The position numbers and the translations under genes are program-made. A model generated the notes under the pieces. That model saw only the letters and a program-made list of their open reading frames with translations. It was not told the DNA's origin and searched no databases. A DNA stretch of 64,000 nt from Tricholoma matsutake (taxonomy: Eukaryota > Basidiomycota > Agaricomycetes > Agaricales > Tricholomataceae): NCBI GenBank assembly GCA_026075535.2, contig AP026538.1:12718337-12782336 (forward strand), read 5' to 3'. Below are positions 23,543 to 35,420 of the stretch, piece by piece; position 1 is the stretch's first letter, and the number at the start of each line of letters is the position of its first letter.

Positions 23543-25235
23543 AAATGGCATCAAACCTCACCAGCCAATGCAGTCCATCTCTGAAGTAACAAAGGCAGTG
23601 GAGTTGGGCGACCTCAGGAAGCTTGTGAACATTGATAGGTCCACCTTGTCATTCAAGCTCGGAAAAAACATCTATGATCGTTGTTGAAGTTCTACAAACC
23701 CATACAAACCCCCCTGAAGCTCTACAAACCTCTACAAAGTCATGAAAATGCTTTGAAAATCTTCACATGCCTTCGGCCACCATAGTACAATTCCCCCAAC
23801 CTTTGGACAGCTCAGAATATACACTTGGAACATCGTCGATGAGTTCCGAACCAGTTTTGAGCAATATCGCACCGATTTCGGGCCACGAATGAAGTCCAAA
23901 GAAACTTCGAAAAACTTCGAAAAACCTCGAACCTCAAAAAACATCTTCGGGCACAGTGTTTCCTATTTGAACAATCTTCGGATGCATGCTGGACACATGG
24001 GACACTATCTCGAGTATATCGAACACATTTCGACCACATATGCATGCATACAATCTGCTCGAAGCAGTTTCCGATGTTTTATGCAATTTATAACAAGGAC
24101 AGTCTGCTTTTAGCTATTCTTTCTTATTATTTCTTCATCATGTGTTATATTCACCCTTTCTAGTCTCGCTTTATTGTTCTGATATACTTCTATTGTCTTT
24201 TGCCTCGAGTTTTCCACATGTTTGCCTCATGTTGTCTAGCCTTTTTAGGTAGTTTCTTTATTTTATATAAAAAGATGTACTAGATACAAAGAAAAAGAAG
24301 AAAGTTGTTGTCTTCCTCCCAGATCTCAGTGATTTGAGAGTTCAGTTTAGTCTTATTCAGTCCAAAGTTTGGTGTTTTATGCTAAACTTCCTCAAAAATC
24401 CTCAAAAATATTTGAATTATGCTATTTTTGCTCTTGTTTCCCTTGTTTTGCCTTTGTTTTGCTTCTACTACTCGTCTAGTCCCCCAATCTTGCGTCCGAA
24501 CATATTTGCGCACTCCGAATTCATTGATCTAGCCACAAAATTCCTCAAAAAAAAACCTCAAAAAACCTCGAAACACATTCTTTTAGCTTCAAATAGCTTT
24601 GACAAGCAGTCCTTTTATGACTATTTGATGGTTGATCTGACAGGTGACATCTAGAGGGCCTTGTATCCTTCCTCTAACCTGTGTTATACCATCTGAAGCC
24701 ATTTAGTAGGTTTTGTTTGGGTTTCCGGGTTGAGCATCATCAATGTCGATGTGCATGGAGAGATGCTCAATCTCAAAATGACAGTCAACTTGATGGTGGT
24801 GCAACTGAGCACGCTGGCAAACAGGGTGATGCATGTCAGTCTCAGAGTTAGGACAGAATATATTCTGGGTGGGCAGGGATTTGTGCCGGCGGTCCAGGGG
24901 ATGTGGAAGGTCAGTATCATTCATACAAATTCTAGCACTGGCATCTCAGCTGACGACACTGTGGGAACTATCTAGGTGTTGACGGACAACGTCAACCTCA
25001 TGGCCACAAATCTCACAAACTAGGTCTGGTTGATTGTTACCAAGGCTATAGCAGGCAGCAACTTGATGAAGAAGATTGAGGTGGATGGACATGGTGAGAT
25101 CTTGGAATTGAAGGAGATGGTCAATGGGATAACTGAGAGTTTGAGCGTGTTTGTGGATAAGGTGACACACGTCTCAAGGGGGGTGGGAACTGAGGGATGA
25201 TTGGGCAGAGAGGTGGGGGTGACGAATGTTGGCAG
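23543..25235 (+). pseudogene. HAMP-repeat fragment of a group III (Nik1/Os-1-type) histidine kinase, interrupted
   Basis: Two coding islands match the repeated HAMP units of fungal group III hybrid histidine kinases, the osmosensing and fungicide-target kinases. Island 1 (23543-23640): KMASNLTSQ, then, after a 1-bp frame slip, SISEVTKAVELGDLRKLVNI. Island 2 (24735-25235): INVDVHGEMLNLKMTVN, LANRVMHVSLRV, then after an intron VLTDNVNLMATNLTN, IEVDGHGEILELKEMVNGIT and VDKVTHVSRGVGTEG. The intron at 24910-24975 has GTCAGT and CTAG borders and a CTGAC branch site, so this is a genomic duplicate rather than a retrocopy. CAG has become TAG at 25021-25023. Kinase and receiver domains are absent. About 1.1 kb of unrelated DNA separates the islands. 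Confidence 0.75.
23641..24734. other. sequence separating the two histidine kinase islands
   Basis: AT-rich, with repeated CCTCAAAAA and CTTCGAAAAAC motifs (23900-23945, 24385-24410, 24540-24575) and a TATA-like TTTTATATAAAAAG near 24262. This could be a decayed retroelement inserted into the kinase fragment, but no terminal repeat or target duplication was identified. Confidence 0.35.
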
Positions 25236-25359
25236 GACCTATCTCTCTGTCCTTCTCACTCTGTCACCAGAGTGAAGCAGTAAGATAGATAGGTGGCCCA
25301 CTTCCTGACCTTCAACAGTAGTATGTCTGCATCTGTTGGCTCACCATGAGGCTTTATTA
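25236..25359. other. short spacer
   Basis: Nothing recognised between the kinase relic and the Tc1-like element. It ends in the TA target of that element. Confidence 0.4.
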
Positions 25360-26909
25360 CAGTGGCTCAAAAACTGTCCCAATGTTTGCTTGTTTTGTAA
25401 AGATTGATCTGGTGAGCAATGCTGACATAAGCATAATGTTGGCGTAAATCAGACAAAGTACTATGACATTATGGCTTTCAGAATATTCAACTTTTATGTG
25501 ATTTGGATAAGAACCCATTGTTTAATAAGCAAAACAAAATGGTCACTCATTGGGACAGTTTTTTGAGCAGTTGTTTTTTTCTAGTCAATTAGTTCAATTG
25601 ACCCCATTCTGCCTTGATACCTGCCCTAATACTGTTGGGGATACTTTTTATAAGATGTTGGGAGACCTCTGGCATAATTTTACCCTACTTCACTACTACA
25701 CCTTTTTACCATTCAGGCATTGATTTTGATGATATCATGAATTTTCAGAATTGGCATTTTAGGTGTTTTCATAGATATTATAAGGGGTTTAGATGATTGA
25801 ATTGAACAAACTGGAATAGTACTACAATATCATTATCTTGAAAGCAACATTTTACTTGCTTATATATATGCTTGCTGCTGTCACACTGCTAAAAATATCA
25901 CCTGGTCTTCAGCATTGCCAAATTTTAAAAGTGTTCTGTGTTTTTTTTTCCCTAAAAACTTTGCAACACTGCCTAGTATATATTCCCCCCTAACCCTTTA
26001 AAAGTATTTTCATACTGGGCCAGTCTATATCACAGCTATATTATGTGGTATAATCACAGAACACATACTCATAATTTGAATGGCTTGAGTAACTCAAAGG
26101 GAGATGGTCAGAGATCTTAGAGTTGGCTGAGTACCCTCAACCAATTTATCTTTTATAGTTTGATAAATATTTTCAGAATTTTTAGAATTTGTTTTCCTAA
26201 GTTACTGATGTACATGGCTAATATGAGAACAATGCAACTACAAATATGCTATAACATGCATTTATCTCATGGACACTTGGAAAGAAATAACCTTTGTAAG
26301 AAATAACAGTTTTTTAAAGAAGAAAGTGGAGAAATATGTTGAAATATTGAAATCAAAAGTGATTGTGCAGTGTTTATAGTGACATTATAACCTTAAACAG
26401 ATATTCTGGCATATAGAATGGTGGAGTAAGGATGATGGAACTCAAGGACTCTTCTAATATGTTGAATTGAATGCTATTAACCTTCCATAAAATCTATAAG
26501 AACACCTGAAATGCCAATTCTGGAAATTCATGGTGTCATCAAAATGAATGCTTGAATGATAACAAAAGGTCATAGTGACATAGGGTAAAATTATGCTAGA
26601 GGTTTCCCAGCATCTTATAAAATGTATCCCCAACAGTAACAGGGCAGGTATCAAGGCAGAATGGGGTCAATTGAAGTAATTGACTAGAAAAAAACAACTG
26701 CTCAAAAAACTGTCCCAATGAGTGACCATTTTGTGTTGCTTATTAAACAATGGGTTCTTATCCAAATCACATAAAAATTAAATATTCTGAAAGCCATAAT
26801 GTCATAGTACTTTGTCTGATTTACGCCAACATTATGCTTATGTCAGCATTGCTCACCAGATCAATCTTTACAAAACAAGCAAACATTGGGACAGTTTTTT
26901 GAGCCACTG
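25360..26909. mobile_element. Tc1/mariner-type non-autonomous foldback element, 1550 bp
   Basis: Termini CAGTGGCTCAAAAACTGTCC and the reverse complement CAGTGGCTCAAAAAACTGTC. TA stands on both sides (25358-25359, 26910-26911), the target duplication of Tc1/mariner elements. The arms are about 450 bp (25360-25806 and 26455-26909), much longer than usual Tc1 ends. A second copy of the terminal motif (CATTGGGACAGTTTTTTGAG) lies inside each arm at about 25549 and 26702. The middle has no open frame for a transposase. Confidence 0.88.
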
Positions 26910-26911
26910 TA

Positions 26912-28069
26912 AGTTTCTGAGTTAGGTATGGTCTGAACCAAAATATGAGTATGCTTGGAGGTCATTGTATGATAAAATGTTGGTAGCCCTGTTGTAGAGT
27001 GGAACAATGAAGCTGGAATGACAGAAATAGCCATAACCTAGAATGATGTTGTGTTTCTTGAAGGTGAGGAAATTCCTATTTTATGCTTTCATTTTCATTC
27101 CACCAACATTATTGCCCCCAATGGGCCTACAGTAGGTATCAATTCCAAATACTCTCTGATATGGTACTAATAAGACTTGTTTCAAGGTTTTACTCAATCC
27201 AAACTTCTGGAGTAGTAATATCCATAGCTTTTGGCAAGATTTGGGTGATCGACACCTTAACCTTTTTTCTCGTATGGAAAGTATGTCAGATTTTCCTTAT
27301 AAACAGTTTGGTTTGTTTCTTTTACTGATATTCTGTCATGTCATTCACAGGCTTTTTCCACTGGTTTCTATCGTTCTACAATACCATAACTATCCACATA
27401 TCGGGGTAGTCCACTAGTCTACAATCCACCTCTCCACGATCCTTGGATGACTCATGACACCTCTACACCCCTGGACATTTTGCCGATATCCTCTTGGGGG
27501 TTATACTGCCAATCTTGCCTTTCTTTGCTTTGTATCACTCTCATTGGCATGTGGGATGGGTCCTAAAACCAAATTGGTTATCATTTCTTTAAATTACAAT
27601 GTGTGTTCAATTCATTACGGTCTTCATGCACTGGTTCATTTACTGATACAATTCCATTTACAGGTGTTTTCTGAATGCTCTTCACATTGATATACTGGTC
27701 ACAACAGATGAGGGTTAGGGTGGACAAGCCACAAAGTGGCGAGGACTGTGTTGGTGAGACTAGCAAAAGTAAAGGGCACCAATCACAAGTGATCTGACAA
27801 ACTTTTGACTTAATGTCTCATTGGTACTTCTGCTGGGCCTTTTATACCCGGTGGAGATGTGCAGTCTCACAGGAACAGGTGGGGAGCACAAGCAGAGAAG
27901 CCCCAAAGCATGGGCAAAGCAGTCTATATTGTGGTAGGCTAGGACAATCTGTATCTACGCTATGCAAATGTCAACATGTGGTCATGTGACACACACCTGA
28001 CCTGACTGCAGTGCACACCTGGGTGCACGGTTACATGTGCCCCCCCTCGAGGTAGCAACACCCTTGTTG
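26912..28069. other. stretch with possible exon traces, no product named
   Basis: A plus-strand intron-like segment runs from GTATGTCAG (27280) to ATTCACAG (27350). It follows a frame with the residues LLNPNFWSSNIHSFWQDLGD, which looks coding but was not assigned. On the minus strand, GGGTATAAAAGGCCC (27837-27851) is a good TATA box. It is preceded by a GC-rich segment starting TGTAACCGTGCACC at 28035 after a G-rich run, so an LTR remnant on the minus strand is possible. Confidence 0.3.
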
Positions 28070-28325
28070 TGATCTCAACTTGTAGAGAATTGATCCTAGA
28101 TAAGAATAGACTCAGTCGATGTATAATTGACTCTACACAAGCAAATATTACCTAGATAAGAATAGACTATGGTACTATTAGTAATCTAGTATGTAAGGTT
28201 CTATGGAACATTACTCACCTCAGTCAATGTATAATTGACTGAGGTGTCTAACTAATGTCATAGGGTATATATACTAGAAGTCATAAAGGTAACCAGCAGA
28301 GAGTGAGTATAAAGGGAATGTTCCA
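28070..28325 (+). repeat. Ty1/copia LTR fragment
   Basis: Matches, in inverse orientation, the LTR of the copia element at the right end of the window: GTAGAGAATTGATCCTAGA, GTCGATGTATAATTGACT, ACCTCAGTCAATGTATAATT and GACTGAGGTGTCTAACTA. Both GTATAATTGAC copies are uninterrupted here, giving the empty-site comparison for the MITE at 62126. Only part of an LTR remains. Confidence 0.75.
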
Positions 28326-30235
28326 AAAGACTTGTTACTAATAACACTGACATGCCATAAAGGGATGGTCAGAATGCCGACATGCCATAATGGGATGTTG
28401 GTGATGGAATCAATGACCATATCATCAGATATGATGATACCCATTCCCGGTGTACATCTCAACACAACTCTATGTCAAAAGAAGGATATGTACAAGGCAC
28501 CAATGCCTTACCCTCACCTAAGCCCATGTACCTCAGGAGGCATGTCCATGACAATTGCTCCCCCTAAGGCCCGACATGGAAACATCATTTAGGGCCACCA
28601 GTATCATTCCAAAACCTTGCTTGGTGTGGTGGGTCAATTTCGAGTGGTGGAGGTCATGAGTTGTTGAGGTCAGGAAATGTATCACTCGGTCTCAAATAGG
28701 TGTCAGGTGGTAACTGGATGGTTGGTGTTGGGGCTATTTGGCCACAGCTCTGACCAGCTCTGGGTCAACGAGGCTAGGTAGTCCATCATGTTCAGCGTGA
28801 TGAAAGGCTGGTGATGATAATTGATGGGCCTGTAAAGTCCGCATGGTTACAGTGCCGATGGCCACTATAATCCACGGAAGAAGAAGGAGCATGAACCCTC
28901 CCCAGAACCATCTTTGAGAAGAGGTGTTTGCATCAGGTATGTCAATGATCATGGGAGTGTAGGATGATAGATGTGGGAATGAAATGAAATCAGAACTCAG
29001 CTCTGGCATATATACATGAGTTGGGGCCTGAATATAGCCAATGTCAGTCAACAGCTGGGGTCAGTTGTGGTCTCGACTCAGGGGTCTGATGCCACTATGG
29101 GGTATGCCAGACTGTGCTATGGGTACTGCTGCCATGGCTACATGTGCCCCTCTCCCCCTCATTGCCTCTAAACTCTAAACAAAAGGAAACAAAGAAAACT
29201 GATGTCTAAAAATCTAGTAATGATATATGCAGTAGAAATAAAATAAAATGAAAAAGGCTCATCATGGTGGGGTCCACCCTAAAGCATGGAGGGCCTGACT
29301 CAAGTTGACGAGATGGGGGTCTTGATCCCAGTCAATGTTCAGTACAGGAGCTGGTGCTGGGGTAGTTCTGAGAGGAACAGTGATGATGGGTTTTCCAGGG
29401 CCAATACCAAATGGGTGACAACAGGTGATGAAGGCTTGAGGCTGGACAAAAGATGAAAGAGCTGGTGGAAAAAATATTCAAGATGCTGAAGAAATATTTG
29501 GCAGGGTTCATTGTTGAACAGTGTCATATCATTGAACACACCTGCATAAGAATTGAAATGGGCCTGGGAGGTTCAAACAAAGACCAGAAAGATCTCGTGG
29601 GGATGTGGGTGCAGCAGGTGGGGGAATGGGGAGGGATTCGGCATCCTCTGCCCAGTCGAAATGCACAGTAGATGGCAAAATGGCTTGCCTAGGGATGAAC
29701 TGGGGTGAGCTGGGTGTGAGGGGCAGACAGGGAGCATTCACAGGCACAGATGGCATCGTTGGTGATGTGGGCAGGGTGTACCATGTGGGCGGTGGTGAAA
29801 CAGCTCGTTTACAGGGGTTTGGGGGGGAACCAGGTAGCTGGAATGCATCTGGGGGGTGCTCTGGCATGCCTGGGAGCATGCTCCGTCATTCCTGGGCTGT
29901 GGTCCATGTTCCAGAGAGGGGCAGAGTGAGCAATTTGGCCGGCATCAACAACTGCATTGACAATGAGGTGGCAGAGCTGGTGGATGCATGGGGCATCGTG
30001 GTGGGCTCATGCTGCATAATGGGGGTCTGGGGAGCAAGTAGGGGGGGACTGGGAGGTGTGGGATGGCTCCTGGATCATTGTTTGGGATGATGGGGCTTGC
30101 AGAGTTTGTCTGTTGAGCAGCAGATGTGTTCTGACAAACACATCCATGCTTGGTCACGTAGTGGCATTTGCTCATTGTTCACAGCCTGGTGATGGAGCTC
30201 CGGGGTGGTGGTAGCCATGTGGGTGCTAGACACAA
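28326..30235. other. region with minus-strand coding-like frames, unassigned
   Basis: 28734-29051 (minus) encodes 105 residues with one clear membrane helix (WFWGGFMLLLLPWIIVAIG); no family was recognised. 29529-29879 and 29945-30175 (minus) encode proline-rich, low-complexity stretches in different frames. These could be disordered exons of one gene or chance frames in GC-rich DNA. Near 29090 the minus strand reads GTGGCATCAGACCCC, faintly like a copia primer-binding site. No gene is called. Confidence 0.25.
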
Positions 30236-31020
30236 TGATGATACTCAACCCGGGAAAACCACCAAAACTGCTGATGAGGCAACCAATGATATTTGCACAA
30301 GTCAGAGGAAGGGTGTGAGATGTTCTGAATGTTCGTGGTCTGACCAATGGGAAGACAACTAGTTGGTACTAGTTGTAAAGGTAGTTCTATAAGAGAGGAA
30401 GGTGTTTGGCGTGGTCCGATGGCATATCAATCGATATTGAAGAGGATTGATGAGATCAATGGCAAATGATGTTTATTGTTGAAGGTCGATATGTGAGTTC
30501 TAAGGACTTTCTTGATGAATCGATAGTATATGAAGGCTAGGAAGTGTCAGAGTGGTTACTAGGGCTAGCGATAGCAGGATCAAAAGTCGATTGAGGATGA
30601 CGATGGTCGCAGAGGTTTCTCATTGATTGAGAAAACTCATAGAAGTTTAGATTGTTGAGAGGATAGATCAGATTCTTAGAACTTTATACGAGGCGATATG
30701 TGAAGACAATTTTCTTGTATTCCCAAGTAGATACTACAGACTTTTATATGTTTTAAGAGAAACTTCCTAAAATGGTATAGGAAACATGTGTAAGAACATG
30801 AGGCAAAAGATATGAGTTAAAACATGAGGCCAAAATGAGACTGGAATTCGGACAAGAAAGAGATATATCATATGACAAAGGAGTAATAAAGGGGAAGAAC
30901 TAAAATAGGACTGTCCTTTGTGTATAAACTGCGCTAAGTGTCACAATAATCCATCCAGTGGGTTCTGTACACGATAGGGACTTGGAATGAGGCTGACCTA
31001 CTATCAGCAGGTTTGAGCAC
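30236..31020 (+). repeat. R1 repeat copy 2 (3' truncated)
   Basis: Begins TGATGATACTCAACCCGGG like the other copies and aligns with copy 1 up to CAGCAGGTTTGAGCAC. Unrelated sequence follows. Compared with copy 1, many CGAT positions are TGAT or CAAT. Confidence 0.75.
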
Positions 31021-32404
31021 TACTACATCAGTATGCCTGTATATAAGGACACTAGTGAGTTCCATGAGCTGGCATGGAGTAACAAGGAGGTCAGGTGTGT
31101 ATGTGAAGTTCCTACTTTGTAGGATGAAGTACAGACCATATGGGTTGATTGTAGACTATAAACGAAGGTCAAAAGTATCTACTGAATGCCTATGATGATG
31201 TTTGGATGAAAGGTACAGAGTGTGAGCCATGCTGAGAAAAGTACATTTCTGCTGATGGGGAACCCATGCCCTGTTGAGCTTCCCCCTGTCATAACCTTTA
31301 CTGAACCTTAATACCTTTATATTAGACCTAGGAATTGAAGAAAGTGAATGCTTTGGCCCCATGGATGTCACAGGGTAAGTATATCTCTTCCTGAGTACAT
31401 ATTCTCTTTTCTGTCTGTCCTTACAACTGCAGGGCCTCTGGGGGTCCATCAGGTCATTTATCAGGACCATCATACTTTTTTTCCATGTTCATCTCATAAG
31501 AGGAAGGCCTAGGTATCCAGGTAAGTGACCACCTCTCCTCCCTACCTATACAAGTGCACTGACAGAGCACCTTTTCCCCAGCTCTCCCAACATCAATCCT
31601 CACTTCTACATACATCCATATACACTCTACATACATTTTTATAGCTGTAGACAGTGTACAAGCCCAGTAGATGGTACCCCCTCCCCTCATTCTGTTAATT
31701 CTCCCCAATTCCCCCCTTCCCAACTCATGCAGCACCCTCCTCATTCATGTTATAGAATATGAATATACAGCCATACACATGCATTACAGACCCACCCCCC
31801 CAATGAAGAGAAGAGACCCCCTCCTCCTCTCACCCAGAGTGAGTGCTTGTTATGGGTTAAATATAGCTGTAAAAGTGAAAATAACTGTTTAATAACACTA
31901 TATATATACATGCATAAGTGTTATCTACCAAAAAAAGCGAAGGGAAAGGGCTAGGAATGAGTGGAATAGCATGCTCATCATCGGGGATGATGAGCACGAT
32001 GTTAGCCAAGACTGGTGCATGTTGATCAACCGTGGGAGATGGTGATCAGGTGGTGATCGGGGTGGCGGGAACATATCCGTCACTATTCTGAACTTTAGTA
32101 TTGTGGGAAGGTCAGGTGATGATTCTTCAATATTACATAATTACTGATTCAGGCACTGTCAACTGCCGCACCCACTGCCTTAGGTTTTGCCCATGGTGTT
32201 ACCAGGAATCTGGGAGGAATTACCCAGAGTACAACCATAATAGAAAGTCAATGTGATATCTTATGAGTTTCAACTGTTTTGGATTAATTAATTTCACAAA
32301 GTGCCCACAAAATACATATGCTCAACCTAGAAGTACACCATAATTGAAAGTCAAATTTCAAGTCCTAAGTTCTCCAAGTGCCTACAAAATAAATTTGTAC
32401 AGAG
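31021..32404. other. gene-poor stretch
   Basis: No recognised gene. Short frames on both strands are not supported by motifs. Two similar blocks of about 100 bp occur in tandem at 32225-32310 and 32325-32400, each containing CCATAAT(A/T)GAAAGTCAA and AGTGCC(C/T)ACAAAATA. They precede the tRNA-like sequence and may be its repeated tail. Confidence 0.35.
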
Positions 32405-32490
32405 TAAGGCTTGAACTCAAGACATTGCAGTGAAGTGATCACATGGCAGACCAAACAAGTGTGCTGAACCAACTGAGCCACAGGAGAATT
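32405..32490 (-). repeat. tRNA-derived SINE-like sequence
   Basis: On the minus strand TGGCTCAGTTGG (A box, 32469-32480) and GAGTTCAAGCC (B box, 32408-32418) are spaced as in a tRNA. The variable region is long and no clean cloverleaf forms. Followed by the duplicated tail described at 32225-32400. Most likely the head of a SINE. Confidence 0.55.
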
Positions 32491-33567
32491 ATTTGTTCTT
32501 AATGCCAGGTTCATTTATGATACTCAAACTCATAACTACATTTTTTTGAAGTATTTTAATTTAACCACATCCCTCACGTTGAATGTGAATGGGGAGGGTC
32601 AACTACATTATTTAAATACATATTAAAAAATCCCTCCCCCACCCACACAAAATATGGGGGAGGGGATGTGGCCCCACTGCCCTGGGTGCATTCTCCCTGG
32701 TGCACTGTCCTCGGTGTCATGGTTGGTGCATCGTGGTTGGTATATCTTCCTCGGTGCATCTTCCAGGTTGCATCTTCCTGCTTGCATCATCCTGGGGGGG
32801 GTTGTCCTGGGCAGCTGATCCTGGTCTTCATCTGTTGCTGCTGTTGCCATCATGGTCCCCATTGTCCCATGTGGTTGCTGTGATTGTGTCATTCCTGTCA
32901 TCCTACCTGCTCCTTGTGCTGCCTTGTGTCCCATCATGCTCCTTATCATGCTCCCCACTGTGCATTCCCATTGTCGTTCCCCTCATTGTCATTGCCATTC
33001 CACCCATGATCCACCCCCCGAGCAGTGGCTCATGGGGCTGGAGGCAGGTGGTATGTTGTTGGCCCTGTCATTGTTGTCCTTATCATCATTGTCCATCATG
33101 GTTGGCAGCCATGCTTTGAATTCTGGGGGTTTGTGCTTTGCATCTGGGGGTTATGGTGCTGGTAGGCCCTGGTGTCATCATTGTCATCAACTGCACACAC
33201 TCATGATCACCCTACAAGTAGAGGCTTGCAGGCATGGGGTGTGTTGTCTGTTTCAGGGATCTCCTAGTTTGGAGGGGTTAAGGGGGGGGGGGTCAGTGAT
33301 GTGGCACACAAGGGGGGGTATATTGTTGCTTAAGGTGGGTGTCCCACTTCTGGGGTCTCCCAGCATCCCTCTGTGTTTTCCTAGCCTATATGTACTGACA
33401 GCCTCACATCCCGTTTAAATGGGGAGGAGGGGATTGGGTGGCTGTGGGCATGCATTGCGCATTTTTTGCAGTCAGGAGTCATCACCATTAGTGTACAACC
33501 TAAAAATTAATAAAATACAATTAGTTAGTTCATAAAAACAAAAACGAGAAGCGAGGAAACTTACATA

Positions 33568-33602
33568 GGGCCCAAACAATGCAGATTGTGTTGTTGGGGC
33601 CC
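33568..33602. repeat. R2 hairpin 3 (imperfect)
   Basis: GGGCCCAAACAATG...GTTGTTGGGGCCC. Read on the minus strand, the palindrome is followed by TATGTAAGT, a canonical 5' splice site, then a T-rich run, AACTAACTAATTG and TTTTTAG. Confidence 0.8.
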
Positions 33603-33716
33603 AATGTGGTTCATTTGCAGCCATTTTGGTCATCTCATTGTCATAACATTGTTAGAACCTAAAAAACAAGATGAATTAGTTGTAAGAACAGAAAGAAAAC
33701 AAAAAAAACTTATGTA

Positions 33717-33750
33717 GGGCCCAAATGATGCAATATGCATTGTTTGGGCC
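33717..33750. repeat. R2 hairpin 4
   Basis: GGGCCCAAATGATGCA / TGCATTGTTTGGGCC around ATA. The two arms differ from AAACGATG by C-to-T on one arm and G-to-A on the other, as expected if the ancestral CpG decayed separately in each arm. Confidence 0.85.
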
Positions 33751-33890
33751 TGTGTTCCATCCAGTTGGCTTGTTTGAAGGTGGTGGTGATGGTGGGTGTG
33801 GGTGTGGGAACAGTGGTGGCAGGTGTGCATGCAGTGGTGGTGGTGGTAGAGTAGACAGGAGGGAGGGAAGGAGGTGGTGTTGATGACCAT

Positions 33891-35315
33891 TGATGATACT
33901 CAACCAGGGAAAACCACCAAAACTGCTGATGAGGCAACCAATGATATTCACACAAGTCAGAGGAATGGTGCAGGGCATTCTGAATGTTTGTCGTCCAACT
34001 AAAGGGAAGACAACTAGTTGATACTAGTTGTAAACATAGTTCTAGGAGAGAGGAAGGTGTTTGGCATGATCCGATGTAGTATCAATCAATATTGATGAGA
34101 AAGATAGTGAACAACGTTGATTGTCGAGGGTCGATGTGTGAATTCTAAGGGCTTTTTGGTAGATCGATAGTATGCGAAGGTTGTAGCTGATGGCTATGAG
34201 GCTATGAAGTGTCGGAGTGGTTACTAGTGCTAGCAATAATTTGATTGAAGGTCAATTGAGGATGATGATGGTCGTAGAGGTTTCTTGTTGATCAAGAAAA
34301 CTCATAGAAGTTTTAGATAGTTTAGAGGATAGATTGGATTCTTAGAACTTTATATGAGGCGATATGTGAAGACAATTTCTTGTATTCCCAAGTAGATACT
34401 ACAGACTTTTATATGTTTTAAGAGAAACTTCCTAAAATGGTATAGGAAACATGTGTAAGAACATGAGGCAAAAGATATGAGTTAAAACATGAGGCCAAAA
34501 TGAGACTGGAATTCAGACAAGAAAGAGATATATCATATGACAAAGGATTAATAAAGGGAAAGAACTAAAAGGAGACTGTTCTTTGTGTATAAACTGCACT
34601 AAGTGTCACAATAATCCGTAAACTCATGAAAAAATGATTTTCTGATAGCTATTCAATGGATGCTTGTGATACAAGGGACAAAATGATTTATTTTTGACCT
34701 TGTCACATGACCAATGTCACCCAAATATTGTTTTATGTGTTAGATCACAAAGAGCCAACAAAAAGCTTCCAGAAAATCATTTTTTCATGATTTTTCATGC
34801 AAAACTCACTGAATAAATTAGGAAATAAAAGCGTGGGAAACCTGTGGGTAAAACCCGTCCAGTTCCCTATCTGTCCAGCAGGTTCTGTATGCGATAGGGG
34901 CTTGGAATGAGGCTGACCTACTATCAGCAGGTCTGAGCACGAGTTAGAATACTCCCTGCCACATGGTATTCCACCGTTTAGATAATGAACGTGGCGCCCA
35001 ATGTCATTTGTAGTTTCTCAATGCCGATCAATGTTGATTGCAGTTGCAGTTGTTCAAAGTTGTTCGGGGATACTTGATGTTCATTCAGAAGGTTCTTAGG
35101 GCGTTTTGAGGTAGTCCTAGAGTTGTGTGATGTAGTTTCTAAGTACGATCAATGTTGCTGGTGATGTTTCGATGCAGTCGATATGATATTGCAATCGATA
35201 GACTCGGTTGAGAGTGGTTGTGCTGCTTCTGGGACATTGTAGGAGCTAGCTGATGTGATTAGAATGTGGTTGTAATGGTGAATTGGCCTTTGAGCCGAGG
35301 AGACAACCTATCACC
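33891..35315 (+). repeat. R1 repeat copy 3 (full length, with an insertion)
   Basis: Same ends as copy 1 (TGATGATACTCAACC ... CAACCTATCACC). Carries an extra 255 bp at about 34618-34872 absent from copies 1 and 2. The segment before the right end contains GTGGCGCCCAATGTC, resembling a retroelement primer-binding site, in the position of GCGGCACCCGATG in copy 1. Confidence 0.75.
34618..34872. mobile_element. small insertion with inverted repeats inside R1 copy 3
   Basis: R1 copies 1 and 2 read through this point. The insertion contains a 20-bp perfect inverted repeat, TCATGAAAAAATGATTTTCT and its complement AGAAAATCATTTTTTCATGA, near 34625 and 34771. It is probably a small MITE or other non-autonomous element; its exact ends and duplication could not be fixed. 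Confidence 0.6.
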
Positions 35316-35420
35316 GTGGTGGTGGGTGGTGAGTGATGAGCTGGCAGATGATGCGGCCAACTGCTTTGTCATCCAAAGCCACTGGGTATGGTATCTAAGT
35401 TGACTAGTAGGCACATTTGC
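35316..35420. other. spacer
   Basis: About 100 bp between R1 copy 3 and the SINE-like head; nothing recognised. Confidence 0.4.

Larger units (their letters stand above)
32640..33890 (+). repeat. R2 module copy c
   Basis: Shares with copy d (35770-36995) the opening GGGGAGGGGA...CTGCCCTGGGTG, a GAGCAGTGGCTC palindrome (33020), the block GGGGTCTCC-AGCATCCCTCTG, the block CATCACCATTAGTGT followed by CAACCTAAAAATTAATAAA, and two GGGCCCAAA hairpins. Directly abuts R1 copy 3. Several long low-complexity frames are open and are not accepted as genes. Confidence 0.7.

Noticed and set aside
26950..27700. acyltransferase or other membrane enzyme gene
   Set aside because: One intron-like segment and a suggestive residue string were not enough; neighbouring frames contain stops and no motif could be confirmed.
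29529..30175. proline-rich minus-strand protein
   Set aside because: Two frames without a credible intron between them and no family match; kept only as an unassigned region.
32852..33418. 188-codon plus-strand frame
   Set aside because: Low-complexity hydrophobic translation of R2 copy c; not conserved in frame in copy d.
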